From Symbiodinium natans (lineage: Eukaryota > Sar > Dinophyceae > Suessiales > Symbiodiniaceae), in contig CAJNDS010000480.1 in assembly GCA_905221605.1 (NCBI GenBank), positions 884,171-948,170 of the forward strand: a stretch of 64,000 nt of DNA, read 5' to 3'. Every line of letters starts with the position of its first letter. Positions within the stretch are counted from its first letter, which is position 1. Positions 1 to 11,175 of the stretch are shown in pieces. A program made the position numbers and the translations under genes. Under the pieces are notes generated by a model. That model worked only from the letters and a program-made list of their open reading frames with translations. It was not told where the DNA came from and made no database searches.

Positions 1-232
1 CATCGCTGCGCTTTTTTTTTTTTTTCTCCCGAACTAATTGGGGTTGGCCGTATCCCCTTGTGGTGACGGAGAGGTGGAGCTGAACCAGGGAACTTGCTGG
101 GATGCCTGGAAGGAAAGTTGACATCACACATCCTTGCTGGCAGCTGAGCCTTAGGAAAGGATCAAGTTCATTTTGGGTCTTGAAGATCGCTGTCTGTCTG
201 GCTCTCGGTTTGTTGAGCTCTTCAGTCTTCTG

Positions 233-778
233 ATGTCAGAAGACATGAATCGCGACTCGATGCGACACGATGCGACACGTAGGTCCAGCATCTGCTTTGT
301 GGGATCCCTTGTGGCATCCCTGGTGCTATGTGTCCCAGCTTTCCTTTTCTACTGGATGCTGCAGTCCGGGGCTTGGAGGCAAGGTGCCGTGCTTGAATTC
401 ACATGAACATCGACGTTCTGAAGGTTCCCCTTTGCCCTGGCTCATTCTTGTGGCAGGTATGCCCTTTGGCTCCCCGGCAGCTGTGCACTTCTGCCCAAGG
501 CCATTCCAGAGAGCACATTTCCTTGTTTTTTTCTCCCAAAATCTGCATTGCTTTGCATTGCTGTGCCTGCTCTGCCATCTTCCGGCTCAGGCGCTGCGAT
601 CGCCCGTCTTCCACTTCCTGCAAACTCTGGAGCAGCGTAGGCAGGAAATCATGGGCGATGATCTGGACAGGACAGTCGGCAATTTGCTGGTATGTCCCGA
701 AGTAATGCCCAGTGCAAATATCTGGATCCATGCCGCTGCGAGCAGGATCGTCAGTGGATTCTGGCATCGCGTGCCTGA
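233..778 (+). CDS. candidate small membrane-protein gene, partial
   Basis: I do not recognise this protein. A frame from an ATG at 233 has a polar start and then a strongly hydrophobic stretch of about 20 residues (FVGSLVASLVLCVPAFLFYW), which reads as one transmembrane segment or signal anchor. It ends near a possible donor at about 383. Downstream, a coding-like exon at 591-689 (begins ALRSPVFHFLQ) has a CAG acceptor and a GTATGT donor. It joins in phase to 746-778, which ends in TGA. An alternative first exon at 403-456 (ATG, GTATGC donor) also joins 591-689 in phase. Whether the hydrophobic exon and the later exons belong to one gene is inferred, and the phase of that join is not settled. 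Confidence 0.35.
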
Positions 779-1236
779 TGGTACTGAGGCGCCCATCCGC
801 TTTGTCTGCTGTGGTCTTGGGCCCTCCACACGAAACGCCCGACACTGGGCGGGGCCCCCGTTCTAAAATATATTGAGCTATGAATAAATACCCTGGCCTT
901 CTCCCAAGCACTTCTGCTGAGCTCAATGTACTCGCTTTGGAAATCCTTGGCAGCCTGAGAGATTAAGTTGGAGGAGGTGTTTAAAGAACGACAGAGGACC
1001 CCTAGCAGCCTTAGCCAGCGACCGGCTGAGCTTCTTGCCTTGACAGCGCCAGGCTTGCCATCTCCACCTCTGCAGGCAATACGTGCTCTGTGAGAAGGAG
1101 GACGCTGACAGCTGACTGCAGGAATGGAAAACAAGCTTGCACTAGTAGGAGGTAGGCCTGGGTGCAGAAGTCAGCACCACCGACACCACCTCGGCTCGGA
1201 TTTTCAGCTGACTGTTAAGATGTGCTGAATCTTAGT

Positions 1237-1857
1237 GTAGAACTGTGGGCACAGTTGCCTTCACAGCCCGTGCCTGATGCCGTTGTTTCAGGCGCTTTGT
1301 ACATATTGAATGGCAGCTTGCCTGTCATGAAAAAGGTGAGCAAGAGTGTCGCGCATGTTGACGTCGTGTGTTTCATGATCTCTGAGACGAGGCTGAAGGA
1401 TGAGATCGCAAGGCCAGCAAGTTCCAGTGCCAGAAGTGTGTCCATTGTACATTGTGACCGTTTGCAGGATCCAGCAGTCCTTGACGTCAGTAACTTCAGA
1501 GTTCGAGGAGTTGCGACCGCTGCCGAGTTTCAGGCTGAAGGTCCTGAAACAAATACCCGGCGCAGGATCACAAGCGTGTGTCCACGTCCACGCACAACAA
1601 ACTTCAGGCTCAGGCAAGATGACCGGATGTGACTTAGTTGTAGTCGTGGAGGCCTGGTATGCCCTCACAGGTATGGTCAGTTGAGGAAGCTCGCAAGGCT
1701 CAGGCACCCAGATTGCCTCCATCAAGAAATGAAAAACACTGTGTGCTCTGGAGGAGGCGGCGTCGCCTTCTCACCATTCACAGAAATCGTACCAGCCAAT
1801 GGTAGCCATGACGGTTGGCACCTGAGGTTCAAGAGAGCAAACTCGTACGTCTTGTAG
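1237..1857 (+). CDS. unrecognised multi-exon gene, 3' part
   Basis: The main exon at 1468-1670 follows a TTTGCAG acceptor and ends at a GTATGG donor. It encodes about 67 residues with a beta-rich look (CVHVHAQQ, CDLVVVVEAWYAL). It joins in phase to 1784-1857, which ends EIVPANGSHDGWHL... then TAG. An upstream exon of about 1237-1335 (VPDAVVSGALYILNG) ends at GTGAGC, but its phase to the next exon is not settled. No family is recognised. The minus-strand frame over 1288-1725 lacks comparable splice signals and is treated as a shadow. Confidence 0.45.
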
Positions 1858-2007
1858 TGACTTGTAGTGGAGTTGTTGCAATGCGTGTTGTCTGATGTCA
1901 CCAGTCAGAGGCTTCACAGGGATCGCTCTACCCGGGAACGGGGTCACACCGATTGTTTGAGCATGTGTTAAGCAGCATGTTTGCGCACAACAGCCTTCAC
2001 TGAGCAG

Positions 2008-2423
2008 TCGCATGGCCAGGTCCGTGAATGTTCCCCAGCCAGTGAGCATGATCCACGCATCATCTCCCAGAAGGTGCCGATGGCTTGAGTTGTGACCTGC
2101 AACATCAAGCAACGTAGTCAGCCGTAGTCACGATGTACGGGAGACAGGTCGCCGTCCTTGCCTCAACCCGTTTCGCCCCACTCTCTGTCGGGGTCCATTG
2201 TCCCGAACATGTCAGGACTGCACCATGTGTTCTTGAGGGGCTTTTGTTTGAAATGCTTTCGTTCTGTTCGGGGCTGAAGTCATGTCAGCTTGCTAACCCA
2301 GGAGCACTGGTTCCGCAGACCGTGAGGACTTCCGGGCAACATCCCGTGCTAAGATGGTGTTCGTCGCTGTCCACAATCCTTTCTGGTCGCAGCAATTTCA
2401 AGCCACAGCCGAACTCCTCTTGA
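2008..2423 (+). CDS. exon-like islands, unrecognised
   Basis: An exon-like segment at 2008-2073 (SHGQVRECSPASEHD) sits between a GAGCAG acceptor and an AAG|GTGCCG donor. Farther on, an ATG at 2133 opens about 96 codons on the + strand (starts MYGRQVAVLAST). The link between the two is unknown. An alternative minus frame over 1771-2112 contains a run GDDAWIML that is superficially like GPI-ethanolamine-phosphate transferases, but too little supports it. This is a weak call on either strand. Confidence 0.22.
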
Positions 2424-2856
2424 ATGCCCGAAGCCCTTCTGAAGTGACAAGTAAATGTGTGATGCACTGATGCACCACAAAAAGGCAAGCTGGTTGAAAG
2501 GTGGAGGTCAGCTGACCAAGACAGGGCAAGTGTGATGGGGTGGTGGGGTGACGGTGGAAGGACCCATGCCCGAAGCTGAGAATGACACAGGCAGATGTGA
2601 GGTCATCCTGATGCATTCAGAGAAACGGTTAAAGATGCGACGCGGCTCCGAACTGGCAGAAACGATCTGCGCTCGAAGCGAGCACAAGCAATGCCCCCTC
2701 CCCACATGAACTTCCCGGCAAGTTCGACAACGTGCAAATTCATCCCCGCAATCAGGACCCTTATGGATCCTTATAGGATGTGCAACGGATAAGGAACGAA
2801 GAAGTGGAGTACGGTGCCCGACCGCACGATTCTTACCTGTATGCTTCGACAGGAGT

Positions 2857-3216
2857 TCAAACTTCGCGCAAGTAGCGCCGGCTATAGTATCTCAGACAAT
2901 GCCGTGTGGATCTTAGTTCCAGAGCTCTCGCTGGCTTGACATGGGCATAAGCTGACGCGGCTGCACATGCCTCCGCCCAATCACTGTGTACTGGCATGCT
3001 GGCAGGCCTAGATTCGGACACGTGTCTGGAAATCTCCGTGCTTATGCATGCCTTGCAACACGTGGAGCACCATACGTCCAATTGTTCATTTGTCACCACC
3101 CGTAAGTTCATACATGGATACCAGATGAGCTTGTAATTGTAAACGCTTGCACGCGCCGCCTCGGCAGCCAGGCCGGCCCACGGACGGGAAAGGAGGAGGG
3201 AGGGTTTTTGGCTCAA
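2857..3216 (-). CDS. open frame, possible minus-strand exon
   Basis: About 119 codons are open on the minus strand. The composition looks protein-like, with a Cys-rich patch (VWCSTCCKACIS) and a soluble Ala/Glu-rich C-terminal half. No family is recognised and splice boundaries are not evident. The length is within what chance can give here, so it is only a candidate. Confidence 0.2.
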   Translation of the reverse strand: MSQKPSLLLSRPWAGLAAEAARASVYNYKLIWYPCMNLRVVTNEQLDVWCSTCCKACISTEISRHVSESRPASMPVHSDWAEACAAASAYAHVKPARALELRSTRHCLRYYSRRYLREV

Positions 3217-6200
3217 AAAAAAGGGGAGGGGGTTTCAGGAAGAGTCCCAGGGGGGGTCCCAAAAGGGTCCCTCAAAATCGTCTTTTTGGAGCGCCCCCTC
3301 TGTAGGAGCCGCCGACAGGCGGGACCCCCCACGGCATCGGTTTGCAGCTCCTCCAAGCGAATGGGGGGTCCTACAGGGCGGGACAAAGATGCTTCTTGGC
3401 AGGAAGCCGAGGCGAATATGGCAAACCAAACTTTTCCAACTATCACAAGCATCAGGCCACAAAAACAGAGACAGAAGGGAAGGGCAGACGAACGCGCAAA
3501 CAAATAATTAGACAACCGGTTGACACACAAAACGAGCTCGCCGAGATGCATCTGCCCATCCGCATATAGCTCAGCATGGCACAGCGAAGCAGCACGGTAC
3601 CGACAGCAAGATCAGCAATGCACAGCTTCGTGTACCAGACCATCGTAATGTGGGTGCATGCATAGGCAAGTCATGGTGCGTCCGTGTCCGCACAAGATCT
3701 GCTGAAGCTGTCTGCGTGACAATGTCTTGTCGGAAGCACGCACTCAGCATTCGAGACCGTAAACCGCCAATGTTCATCTATGCGTGGCCTCCTGCGCAGC
3801 CGAACGTAGCGGTGGGCCCCAGGTACGTCACAATGCGTTGAGCCATTGGGCTGCAGGAAGCTGTTTCACTGACAAAAGGCAGAGGTCTGATTGACTAGAG
3901 ACAGTGCTTCTATCTGCAGACTGTTTATAGCCAGTTCGATGCTCTAAATGATCCAATGCTGCACCGTTCGCTTCAGGCCCGCGTAAATTAGGCATTTGCT
4001 GGGGGAGAGAGTGCTGTTGGACATGGCAGAAACTAATTGTCTTGGAGTGGAAGCAGTTTCTCCCTCATGGGCCTGCCGTGCATGTGCATCGGAGCCATGT
4101 ACTATGTACTATACGGCAGATTCCTGCACCCATGAAACAAGCCTGGCCGACTGACCTGTCTCTTGCATAATCGCTGCGCACTTTGGAAGATTGAGCATTT
4201 GAACCCGTTGAGCACGGCCCGGAATGGGCACTTGGCCCTCGCACAGACACAGAGCTCAAGCTGCTCACTAGGCTGGGCTGATGCCATGGCCTCACACACG
4301 ACGAAGTTCTCCTTCCTGAACGCTCATGGAGGTGCCTCATTTCAACCTGCCTTCCGTTGGTCCTGGCCACGTCTCCTAGAGTCTGTGTTCTGTATCCGCA
4401 ACGAGGGCAGCTCATTGGCCGCCATTGGCATTTGGCAGGTCCAGGCAGCCGTCACCTGCATGGCTTCACAGGCTGGAAGCAAGTTCTTTGGAAGGGGTCA
4501 AGAGAACGGAACAACGCGAACAATGCGTGATTTCAATATGGCAAGAGCCCTCAAGCATGTGAATCCACGTGTAGAAACCACAGCTCAGCTGGAAGCAAGT
4601 TCTTTGAAGGGGAACAAGGTGCGAATGCGAGCAGTGTATCAAGGTCACGGCACGAACTCATTGCAGTCTCGGTGCAGTGTGACATTGTCGGCTGTACTTA
4701 GGCCCAGATTGCTCAGCCCCCACTCGCGTGGCCGACTCGAGTCTGTTGACATGTGTTTGTTGTGCTCCCAGAGCTTCGAAGTGTGACTCCCGCCCGAGTC
4801 CGCTTCGTTGCCGACCATGAATATCCCTGCGGGGCATAGGGCCCAGACAGTCTTCGTCACTTAGTCTGACGCAGTCACTGGAAAGCCCAAGCCTTCGTCG
4901 ACTCTTTATCTGCTGAGGTTTTCGGTGAAGTTGGGCAATCAGCTCGGGTTCAACGTGGGCGGCCCAGAGAACCGACGACTCCTGCGTCTTGTTGTGGGGG
5001 CACAACGGCTAAACACAGACGGGCCAGCGGAATTGGAAAAGTTGAAACATAGAAGCGGCTGAACTTGATCGGAACTTTTTTTTGCTCTTGGAGGCTTACG
5101 CTAACTTGCGTGGCCCCTTTGTGGCTCGCGGGGGAGCCCAGACAGGGAGTACTCCCAGAAAGGGAAGCTGCGGCGGAGCTTTGTCGCACTTTGGGGCACT
5201 TTGGCGAGTTGCTTTGAGCTGAGGGCGTGACGTGCCGCTCTTGCCAAAGAACCCTCGGGCGGGCGAGAGAGAAATTTATAAAGCCCGCGTGGAGGCGGCC
5301 TTTTCATGGACTCTAGCCGTACGGTTTGTTGAAGGCGCTTTGTTCCGGAAATGTCCTCAGAGAGTTGAGCGCAGAGTGAATGCAGGAGGTGTGGGTCATG
5401 CCAGAACGAATTCGCCCAGAGACCCTGCCAGCAGCAGGGGGAATGAAAGCCAGCGACTGAGCGGGCGTTTGTGGTTCAAGGCAATGTCAGTGCTGTGGCA
5501 TGTGCCACGGGGTTGCCGGATGAGGAACGGCGCCGTGGCAAGAGGATGGTGTCTGAAAACACGAACACACTCAGCCCCGCACCAAGCATCGGCGAGCTTC
5601 TGGAACACCAGCCTAGCACCTCATGTTGTGAATACGTAGCTGTACTATGCTGTACTTATTGTTTTGTGGTGGCCTATGAAGAACGAAAAGAGGACAAGTA
5701 ATGAGAGTCTGGAGAGGTAGAGGTGGTGATCACGAAGAGGGGCTGTCGTCTCTCTTGGACTCTTCGCTAGTTAAGAACAAAGACACACATTGGGGGTTGG
5801 AGGTGACGTAAAGAAAGAGAGAGATGCTCTTTACTTTTCTCGAATCAGATCGGCCTTGCCGGCGCCTTCTGAAAATTTCTGGACTATCAAAATCACACAA
5901 GGAGGCAGAACAAACACACAGCCAAGAACGGCAAAGCGAAGCGCATCCAGTCATCAGGCCATGTCGACACCCTGATTTGGGGGAGCGACATCGACAAGTC
6001 CGGGGCTTTGTTCCTTCGCGATGGTTGCGGCTTCTTTGTTTGTCCGACAAGGCAAGGGGAATCAAGAGACTTACAAGAGACTGCATGACACTAAGGAGTG
6101 ATGGACTTCTAAAGCAGTGCGATTCTGAAATTTACAAGGGCGCTTCTGGCCTGAACGCCAAGGCTGCTCGCTGTCTTTCCAGTAGTAACTCAGTAGCACT

Positions 6201-6650
6201 AAGGCCAGAGTCGAGATACAGTCAGTGTGCAGGCGGAGCGCACCCCGATCTACGGCTACATGCCACCTGTTTGCTACCGAACCTTCGGTCCCGCCGGTGG
6301 CTCAGTTTAGCTCAACTTGCTCAATGCTTTGGGATGTTCCCCCTTATACGAACAGTCGTCAATAGGGAGCTTAGTACTAATACCTATTAAGTACTGTAGG
6401 CGGAACATCCCGATCAATACTGTATATCTCACTCGCTTCACGTTCCTGGAATGTCTTCTTGCGCCGCTTTCAGGAAGGGCCGGTTCGGGTCCAGTGAGTC
6501 GCAGGTGCAAGACCCATTTCGCATACCACCCAGGCCTGTTAAGCAATCACGGGACGCCCTAGCATTGAATAGGCCGAACTTAAGTGTCCTGCTAGTACCG
6601 GCACTTTTGTCACCATTGCAAGTCTCAGCTCAGCAATTGTTGAGGATGGA
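3217..6650. other. no convincing gene
   Basis: Open frames occur here (for example 4163-4786 and 5824-6390 on +), but their lengths are at chance level and they have no recognisable motif or paired splice signals. A direct repeat of about 24 bp (core AAGCAAGTTCTTTG) occurs at about 4469 and again at about 4588. I see nothing else to annotate. Confidence 0.5.
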
Positions 6651-6659
6651 TACCCCCGA

Positions 6660-6848
6660 ATGGGGGCGTGTAGGCACTGCAATGCAGAAAAAGAGCATCC
6701 ACCCAGACTGCTGTCCGATGTTGGAAATTCTGCCATGGCAAGAAGCCACAGCAGCAGCAACATGTTTGTAGCCACAGGCCATGACAGTCAGAACGTGTCA
6801 CCTGGTCGCCGTTGCTGTTTGGCGTTGGGAGCCTCCTCCTTCACGTGA
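6660..6848 (+). CDS. small ORF with a CxxC motif
   Basis: A 62-codon frame starts at an ATG immediately after a short G/C hairpin (CCCCCGAATGGGGG). The predicted N-terminus MGACRHCNAEKE carries one CxxC pair and could be half of a zinc knuckle; a CC pair lies near the C-terminus. No homologue is recognised and no splice sites flank it convincingly, so it may be chance. Confidence 0.18.
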   Translation: MGACRHCNAEKEHPPRLLSDVGNSAMARSHSSSNMFVATGHDSQNVSPGRRCCLALGASSFT

Positions 6849-8514
6849 CCTTTTTGAACTGGGTCTTCTGTTGGCTGCAGCCTCAGAGCTTTTGCTGAGA
6901 ATTTTCAAGCACAGCCTTCTGCCATGCTGCCCCATCTCAAGACGTGCGCCCGCTCTATGGTTTTCACACTTTGAAGGCACCATCCCGCCCTTTGACGCAG
7001 TGCCCGCGCTGGTGAGCGAGCGCCCCAGGCGCTGTTGGCCCTCCTGTGGACGCCGGAAGGCGCGCCCCCCAAGGAGTGAAAAAAGCAAAAGGGGAAGGGG
7101 GGTGGGGGTTGCGCATAGTTGTCGTGTGTTGGTGGCGGGTTGTCGTATGTTGCGAGAGTTGTTTGAGCGTGGCATCGGCTCGTCGGCTCGCTTGCGCAGG
7201 CTTCGCCAGAGATGGGCACCCCGGAATGGGGCGCTGACGTCCGGAACACAGAAGACTCAACATGACTCGTGAGGGATTGGCAAAGAGAGGAGACCCGGCA
7301 AGAGTGTACATGCTGTATCCAGGCCGGTGGCGGCCCGCCGTCCCCGGAGGGTCGGCTAGCGGAGTAGCTCTGATATGTCATGCTGAAGACCTGCGACTGA
7401 CGATTTCTTGCCAGGTCGGGGGGGTCACAGCCCGCCACAGCGAGCTGCGGCCTAAGCCACGATCCTTGACGAGTCTTTGGCGAAAGTCCGCGTGTTGACA
7501 GTAAGGGGACTGCACCGACCCACCCCGCCTCTGCAAAAAACTCTTGCTGGTGTCCCTTCATGGCTTTGGCTGCTCTCCGTCGTTCTATGTGACTGCCATC
7601 CAGCCTTCCCCTGCTCCATCCTCCTCTATCCTTCCTACACCAGCCTTATTCGTCCTCACGCCGGTGATCGCCGGAGATCCTCCCCTGGTTTCTTTGATCT
7701 TCTTTGCACGAGCTTGTGGCGAACAATCTGAGCTAGGGTAGGCTTCATGGATGGCTGCTGCTGGCAGAAGTTTGCAGCCCTGTTCAAGAATTTCGTCGCC
7801 TTAAGCAGGCGCTAGACTGTGCAAGCGCTGAGGCCTTGATGACAAGTCCACGAGGCATGAGAGGCCCCTGCACATGATGCCTTATCCGAATCCTTGATCA
7901 TAGACCTGAAGCACTTATCTCTTGCCCTTGGAAGGAAACAGTTGAATGCTGGACTAGTTGATTGGTTGAGTTGAGTTGCCGCTGTTGCTCTATGCGCGGC
8001 CTCCAGTTTAAAATCTGGAAGCCTCATACGAGCTGGACGGGACATAGCACTACTGTCATATTGTGAGCTGCCGTTCGACGAGAAAGCTGCGTTGGCATAA
8101 CCAGAGCTAGCTCATGCGGTAAATCAAGCTTGCGTCAATGCATCTGCTTGTCATGGAGAGGCCGAGGGGGTCCCAGACGCACATCAGAAGCAAATGACTT
8201 GCTGGAAACAGAGGCGCCGGGATGACATTGGATGGGGATGCATTCCAACCAAGTCTGATGGCGCATGATGGCACTGTGCTCCAGTCGCAGGCTCCAGAGG
8301 TGGAGCAGTACAGCAAAGAGAATTTACCTCCGGCTTGCAGCTCAAAAAGGTTTCCCTGTGCCTCAGAACTGAACTCCTGGGCCCTCTGAGGCCGCGGAGC
8401 ACGAGATTGAATTCATCGTGCCGCACGCCGCCTCTTTTCCTAGTGGCGAAGCAGCGGCCCCGGCTCTCACACTTTACAAAACATAAAACAAAAACAAAAC
8501 ACGAAGCAGCCTGA
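6849..8514. other. no convincing gene
   Basis: The region is GC-rich. The minus frame at 6905-7561 (218 codons) is Pro/Ser-rich and lies on a G-rich + strand, so it is probably a composition effect. A + strand ATG at 7262 starts a short protein-like run (MTREGLAKRGDPARVYML) ending at an AG|GC donor-like site at 7322. No in-phase partner exon was found. Confidence 0.4.
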
Positions 8515-8517
8515 GCA

Positions 8518-8760
8518 TCATGAAAAAGTTGCTGAACCACCCGTCGCAACCTTGCATCGTTTCCCCGTGCCCAGAAAGTGCGATCGCCACCGTTGATGGT
8601 GCGGAATTTCAGATTTAGGCTGGCTGCAGTTTTCATCAGCCTGAGCACGGTTCAGATGAACATCTGATGCTTGCAGGATACTGTGCTTTCCATCGGGAAC
8701 TTCGAGTGCTGGCGGAACTGCGGTGCTTGCCTTCGCATTGACCGGCTTGTGAAATGGCAC
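8518..8760 (-). CDS. exon-like frames, unrecognised
   Basis: Two overlapping minus-strand frames look protein-like. One encodes FHKPVNAKASTAVPPALE and the other encodes LKFRTINGGDRTFWARGND. They overlap by about 130 bp, so at most one is read at each position unless an intron separates them. No family is recognised. The next gene downstream in the window is on the + strand. Confidence 0.22.
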   Translation of the reverse strand: MPFHKPVNAKASTAVPPALEVPDGKHSILQASDVHLNRAQADENCSQPKSEIPHHQRWRSHFLGTGKRCKVATGGSATFS

Positions 8761-8808
8761 TGTTTATATACTACAAGAGTAGCGACATGACATGTCCGCT
8801 TTCCTCAG

Positions 8809-9187
8809 GTCAGCGCGTTCGTGGAGGCTGATCCTCCGGAAGGCTGCAGCATCACACTTTACTCGCTGTTCTTTCTCCAAACCTGAGTTTCCCGCTTGGG
8901 TTTTTTTTTTGCTAGACTGCATCGATCGAATGATCTTAAAAGGTCTCGATCCGCGATGGATTTTCCAGGGCGTGAAGTACCAGGAGCGGAGTTGGCAGCG
9001 GCTTCCCACGCGCGTGGAACCAAAGAAGCAAACCGCCCAGGTGGCACTCGTCAACTGGCTTGACTATCGCAGAAGTGTGGTCAAGGCATCTGCGACTTGT
9101 GTCTGCCACATTCTGCCACATGCCAACGCTGTCAACCGTTTGCATCCGCTTGCCTTGTTGCAGTCTGACACATGGAGTTTCTCCAAG
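8809..9187 (+). CDS. three-exon chain of an unrecognised gene
   Basis: The exons are 8809-8842 (VSAFVEADPPE), 8916-9040 (begins CIDRMILKGLDPRWIF) and 9164-9187 (SDTWSFSK). All phases match: 34 nt, then 2+123, then 24. The first intron is GC-AG (73 bp) with a poly-T tract just before the acceptor. The second is GT-AG (123 bp). The next donor would be GC. The encoded piece is basic and Trp-rich. It lies 2 kb upstream of the USP exons on the same strand. The DTWSFSK run is faintly reminiscent of a MATH-domain start, which USP7 proteins carry N-terminally, but I cannot confirm that. Confidence 0.5.
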
Positions 9188-9400
9188 GCGGGCAGTAGGG
9201 CAGTAGGGCTGCGTCAAGGTGCCCATGGAGCTAAAGACGTCTAAAGACGTGATGAGTTGCCCAGGATGGAATTGACAGAGGTTGGCACGACATGGTGAGG
9301 ACAGAAGCAGGGATGCAAACGTATTCAAACGTTCTCAACTCCTAGTCGATTTTAGCAAGCGACGGGGCCCTTGAGCCCGCAGCGCAAGTGAGCTTGGGGG

Positions 9401-9700
9401 ACGTATAGGCTTGCTGGAGGACCCTGGAAGCCTTGTTTGCCCTGATAAAAGCAGCAAAGGCTTGCAGTGTCCGCAGGCTGTGCAAAATGGCAAAACCTTC
9501 GGTGCACTCGTTGTCGGTGCTCTTGTGCTTGTTGCCGAGTGAAGCTTGTGCAGCGAAGGCAGCAAAGAGGCACTACACGCCATGCGACCCGACCACCCGA
9601 AGGCTTCTGTGCAACAGGGTGCCCCTGCTCGCGGGCTTGTCGCCAAGCGAATCTCGGGTATGGGCTCGCAGGGGCCTCAAGGAATCCCAGAAACGCTTTC
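9401..9700. repeat. dispersed repeat with copies near 60.3 and 61.2 kb
   Basis: The 16-base string TATAGGCTTGCTGGAG at about 9404 recurs at about 60334. About 110 bp farther on, a 33-bp block ending GAGTGAAGCTTG (9516-9548) matches 61221-61253 at roughly 27 of 33 positions. A weaker relative lies at about 9635. The region is GC-rich and has no convincing exon. It is probably an intergenic or intronic repeat family. Confidence 0.45.
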
Positions 9701-10137
9701 ACCGGATTTGCGGGGTCCCGTCCGACGGGATGGCGGGGCATTTTTCCTTCCATGGTCTGCGGGACCCACTCGCAGGTTAGCCCCCGCCCCCGCCCCATCG
9801 ATTGCAGCTCTCCCAAGCCAATTTGACAGCCACGGGGCGGAGGTGTGATGGTTTGGTGGGGACATGTTGGGGGAAGCGGGGATGCAGACCGGATCCTGCT
9901 CTGATTGTTCCAGACGCCTGCCGAGAACTCTCGCCAGGAGGAACCCTTTAGTGTCACCATCGTTGTATTGATTGTTGTTATTCTATGTTATTCTGATGTT
10001 TTGTGGTGTTTTTTCAAGCTGGTTCGGAGATGCTTCAGAGTATGCCGGGCAGGGCGTTGCCGTTTCCCCCGTTTCCTAACCTGTAAGCCCTAGGCAAAAC
10101 GCCATCTTTGCTGTAATGCTTTCCGGCGATATGGCAG
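9701..10137. other. no firm gene; one hydrophobic ORF
   Basis: A + strand frame from about 9905 encodes TPAENSRQEEPFS followed by a very hydrophobic run (VTIVVLIVVILCY) and a basic Cys/Arg tail. A TTCCAG acceptor-like site precedes it. This could be a membrane-anchor exon, but the evidence is thin. Confidence 0.2.
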
Positions 10138-10318
10138 GACGTCTGAGTTGTCTCAGGACACCGGCTGGTTAGGCTGGAATGTCAAGAGCCGCCGTGTTCA
10201 TGTTCCAGAGCTATCCGCAGATTCCACACAACACCGACGGCAGGCCCTCGTGACAGCCTTTGCTTCCGTGCGTGCGTCTGCGTTCGGCAGGCACTTCCAA
10301 TTTCACATGTCTCGTTGA
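10138..10318 (+). CDS. C-terminal exon, unrecognised
   Basis: After an ATGGCAG acceptor, about 60 codons read TSELSQDTGWLGWNVKS... and end at a TGA. The frame has no start codon, as expected of an internal or terminal exon. A GC donor-like AG|GCACTT site at about 10290 could end it earlier. The composition is clearly protein-like (mixed charge, Trp and Gln present), but I do not recognise the family. Confidence 0.4.
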
Positions 10319-11175
10319 TGCGTGACGGGATGTGACTGGAATTCTGTTCGGAAACCCATATGGCACGATTGATGGCGTTTCACGGTGCACGGCATGTGCA
10401 CTGCACTTGTGTCAGTGTACTCCGCCTCTCTGTGAGTTAGACTGCTGCGTGACCCATTTCTTTGCTTGTCTACACCTCAGGCAAGAGCGCATAGCAAAAC
10501 CCAAGACTAAGTTGTCGAAGCAGCGTAAGCGGCCAGGCCGAATAACAAGCCCTAAATCCTGAAAGTATGCAAGACAAACAAAAGGAGAGTAAGAAGCCAG
10601 TAGTACTGTATGCTCGAAGGATTGAAAAGGTATTCTCGACGTGCAAGAGAAACCAGCAAACAGGAGAAGCCAAACGCAGGCTCGCATAGCCATCAAAAGA
10701 CGAAGTGCTGGAGCCTAGCGGCCTAGCCTAGTCAGGGCCTAGTCTGGCATTCGGTCTTGAATCGGCGTGCACTCGGTAGCTTCACAGCCAAGCTTGCAGG
10801 GGCTTGCACCCACCGCCATAGACCCAAAGCCCTTCAGCAAGCTGCTCTTCGTTCAGCTACGAGTAAAGGAATCATTGAGCCGCAAGCTGACACATTAACG
10901 AGCTCTGCAGGGAAGAGGCGCACTAAGCTCAAGGACATGCCAGAAGTTAGACACACACACACACCGCTGGCCTGATCAGGAATTGCAGTCGTCACAAACA
11001 AGCGCCTCATTCTTGTTTTGCAGACCTTCTGGCCCCTGCCAGCATATGCAGGCTGATAGCGTCCAAGCTGGTCAAGACTTCAATTGTAGGACGGGACCAT
11101 GTGTTGCGTGTCTCTGCAGCTATGCAGCATGTTCTGAAGCATCTCCAAAACAGTGGCAAGCAAAGCCTTCGTCAG
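10319..11175. other. upstream of USP gene; MATH-domain exons not found
   Basis: USP7/UBP12 proteins normally carry a MATH domain before the catalytic core, so its exons would be expected here or farther upstream. I could not read any with confidence. Protein-like fragments exist (for example KLLFVQLRVKES at about 10838), but none aligns with MATH. Confidence 0.35.

Noticed and set aside
1990-2112. GPI-ethanolamine-phosphate transferase motif on the minus strand (GDDAWIML)
   Set aside because: Only about eight residues are suggestive, the following residues do not match the family, and a + strand exon with better splice signals overlaps.
3195-3216. Possible relic of the dinoflagellate spliced leader (TTTTTGGCTCAA)
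   Set aside because: It matches only the last part of the leader (CCATTTTGGCTCAAG) and lacks the preceding CCGTAG; no retrocopy-like frame follows. The string GGCTCAA also occurs elsewhere by chance.
4163-4786. 207-codon plus ORF
   Set aside because: It spans a short direct repeat and has no recognisable domain; neither strand shows paired splice signals.
5824-6390. 188-codon plus ORF
   Set aside because: The length is near the chance maximum for this window, with no motif, no splice context and uneven composition.
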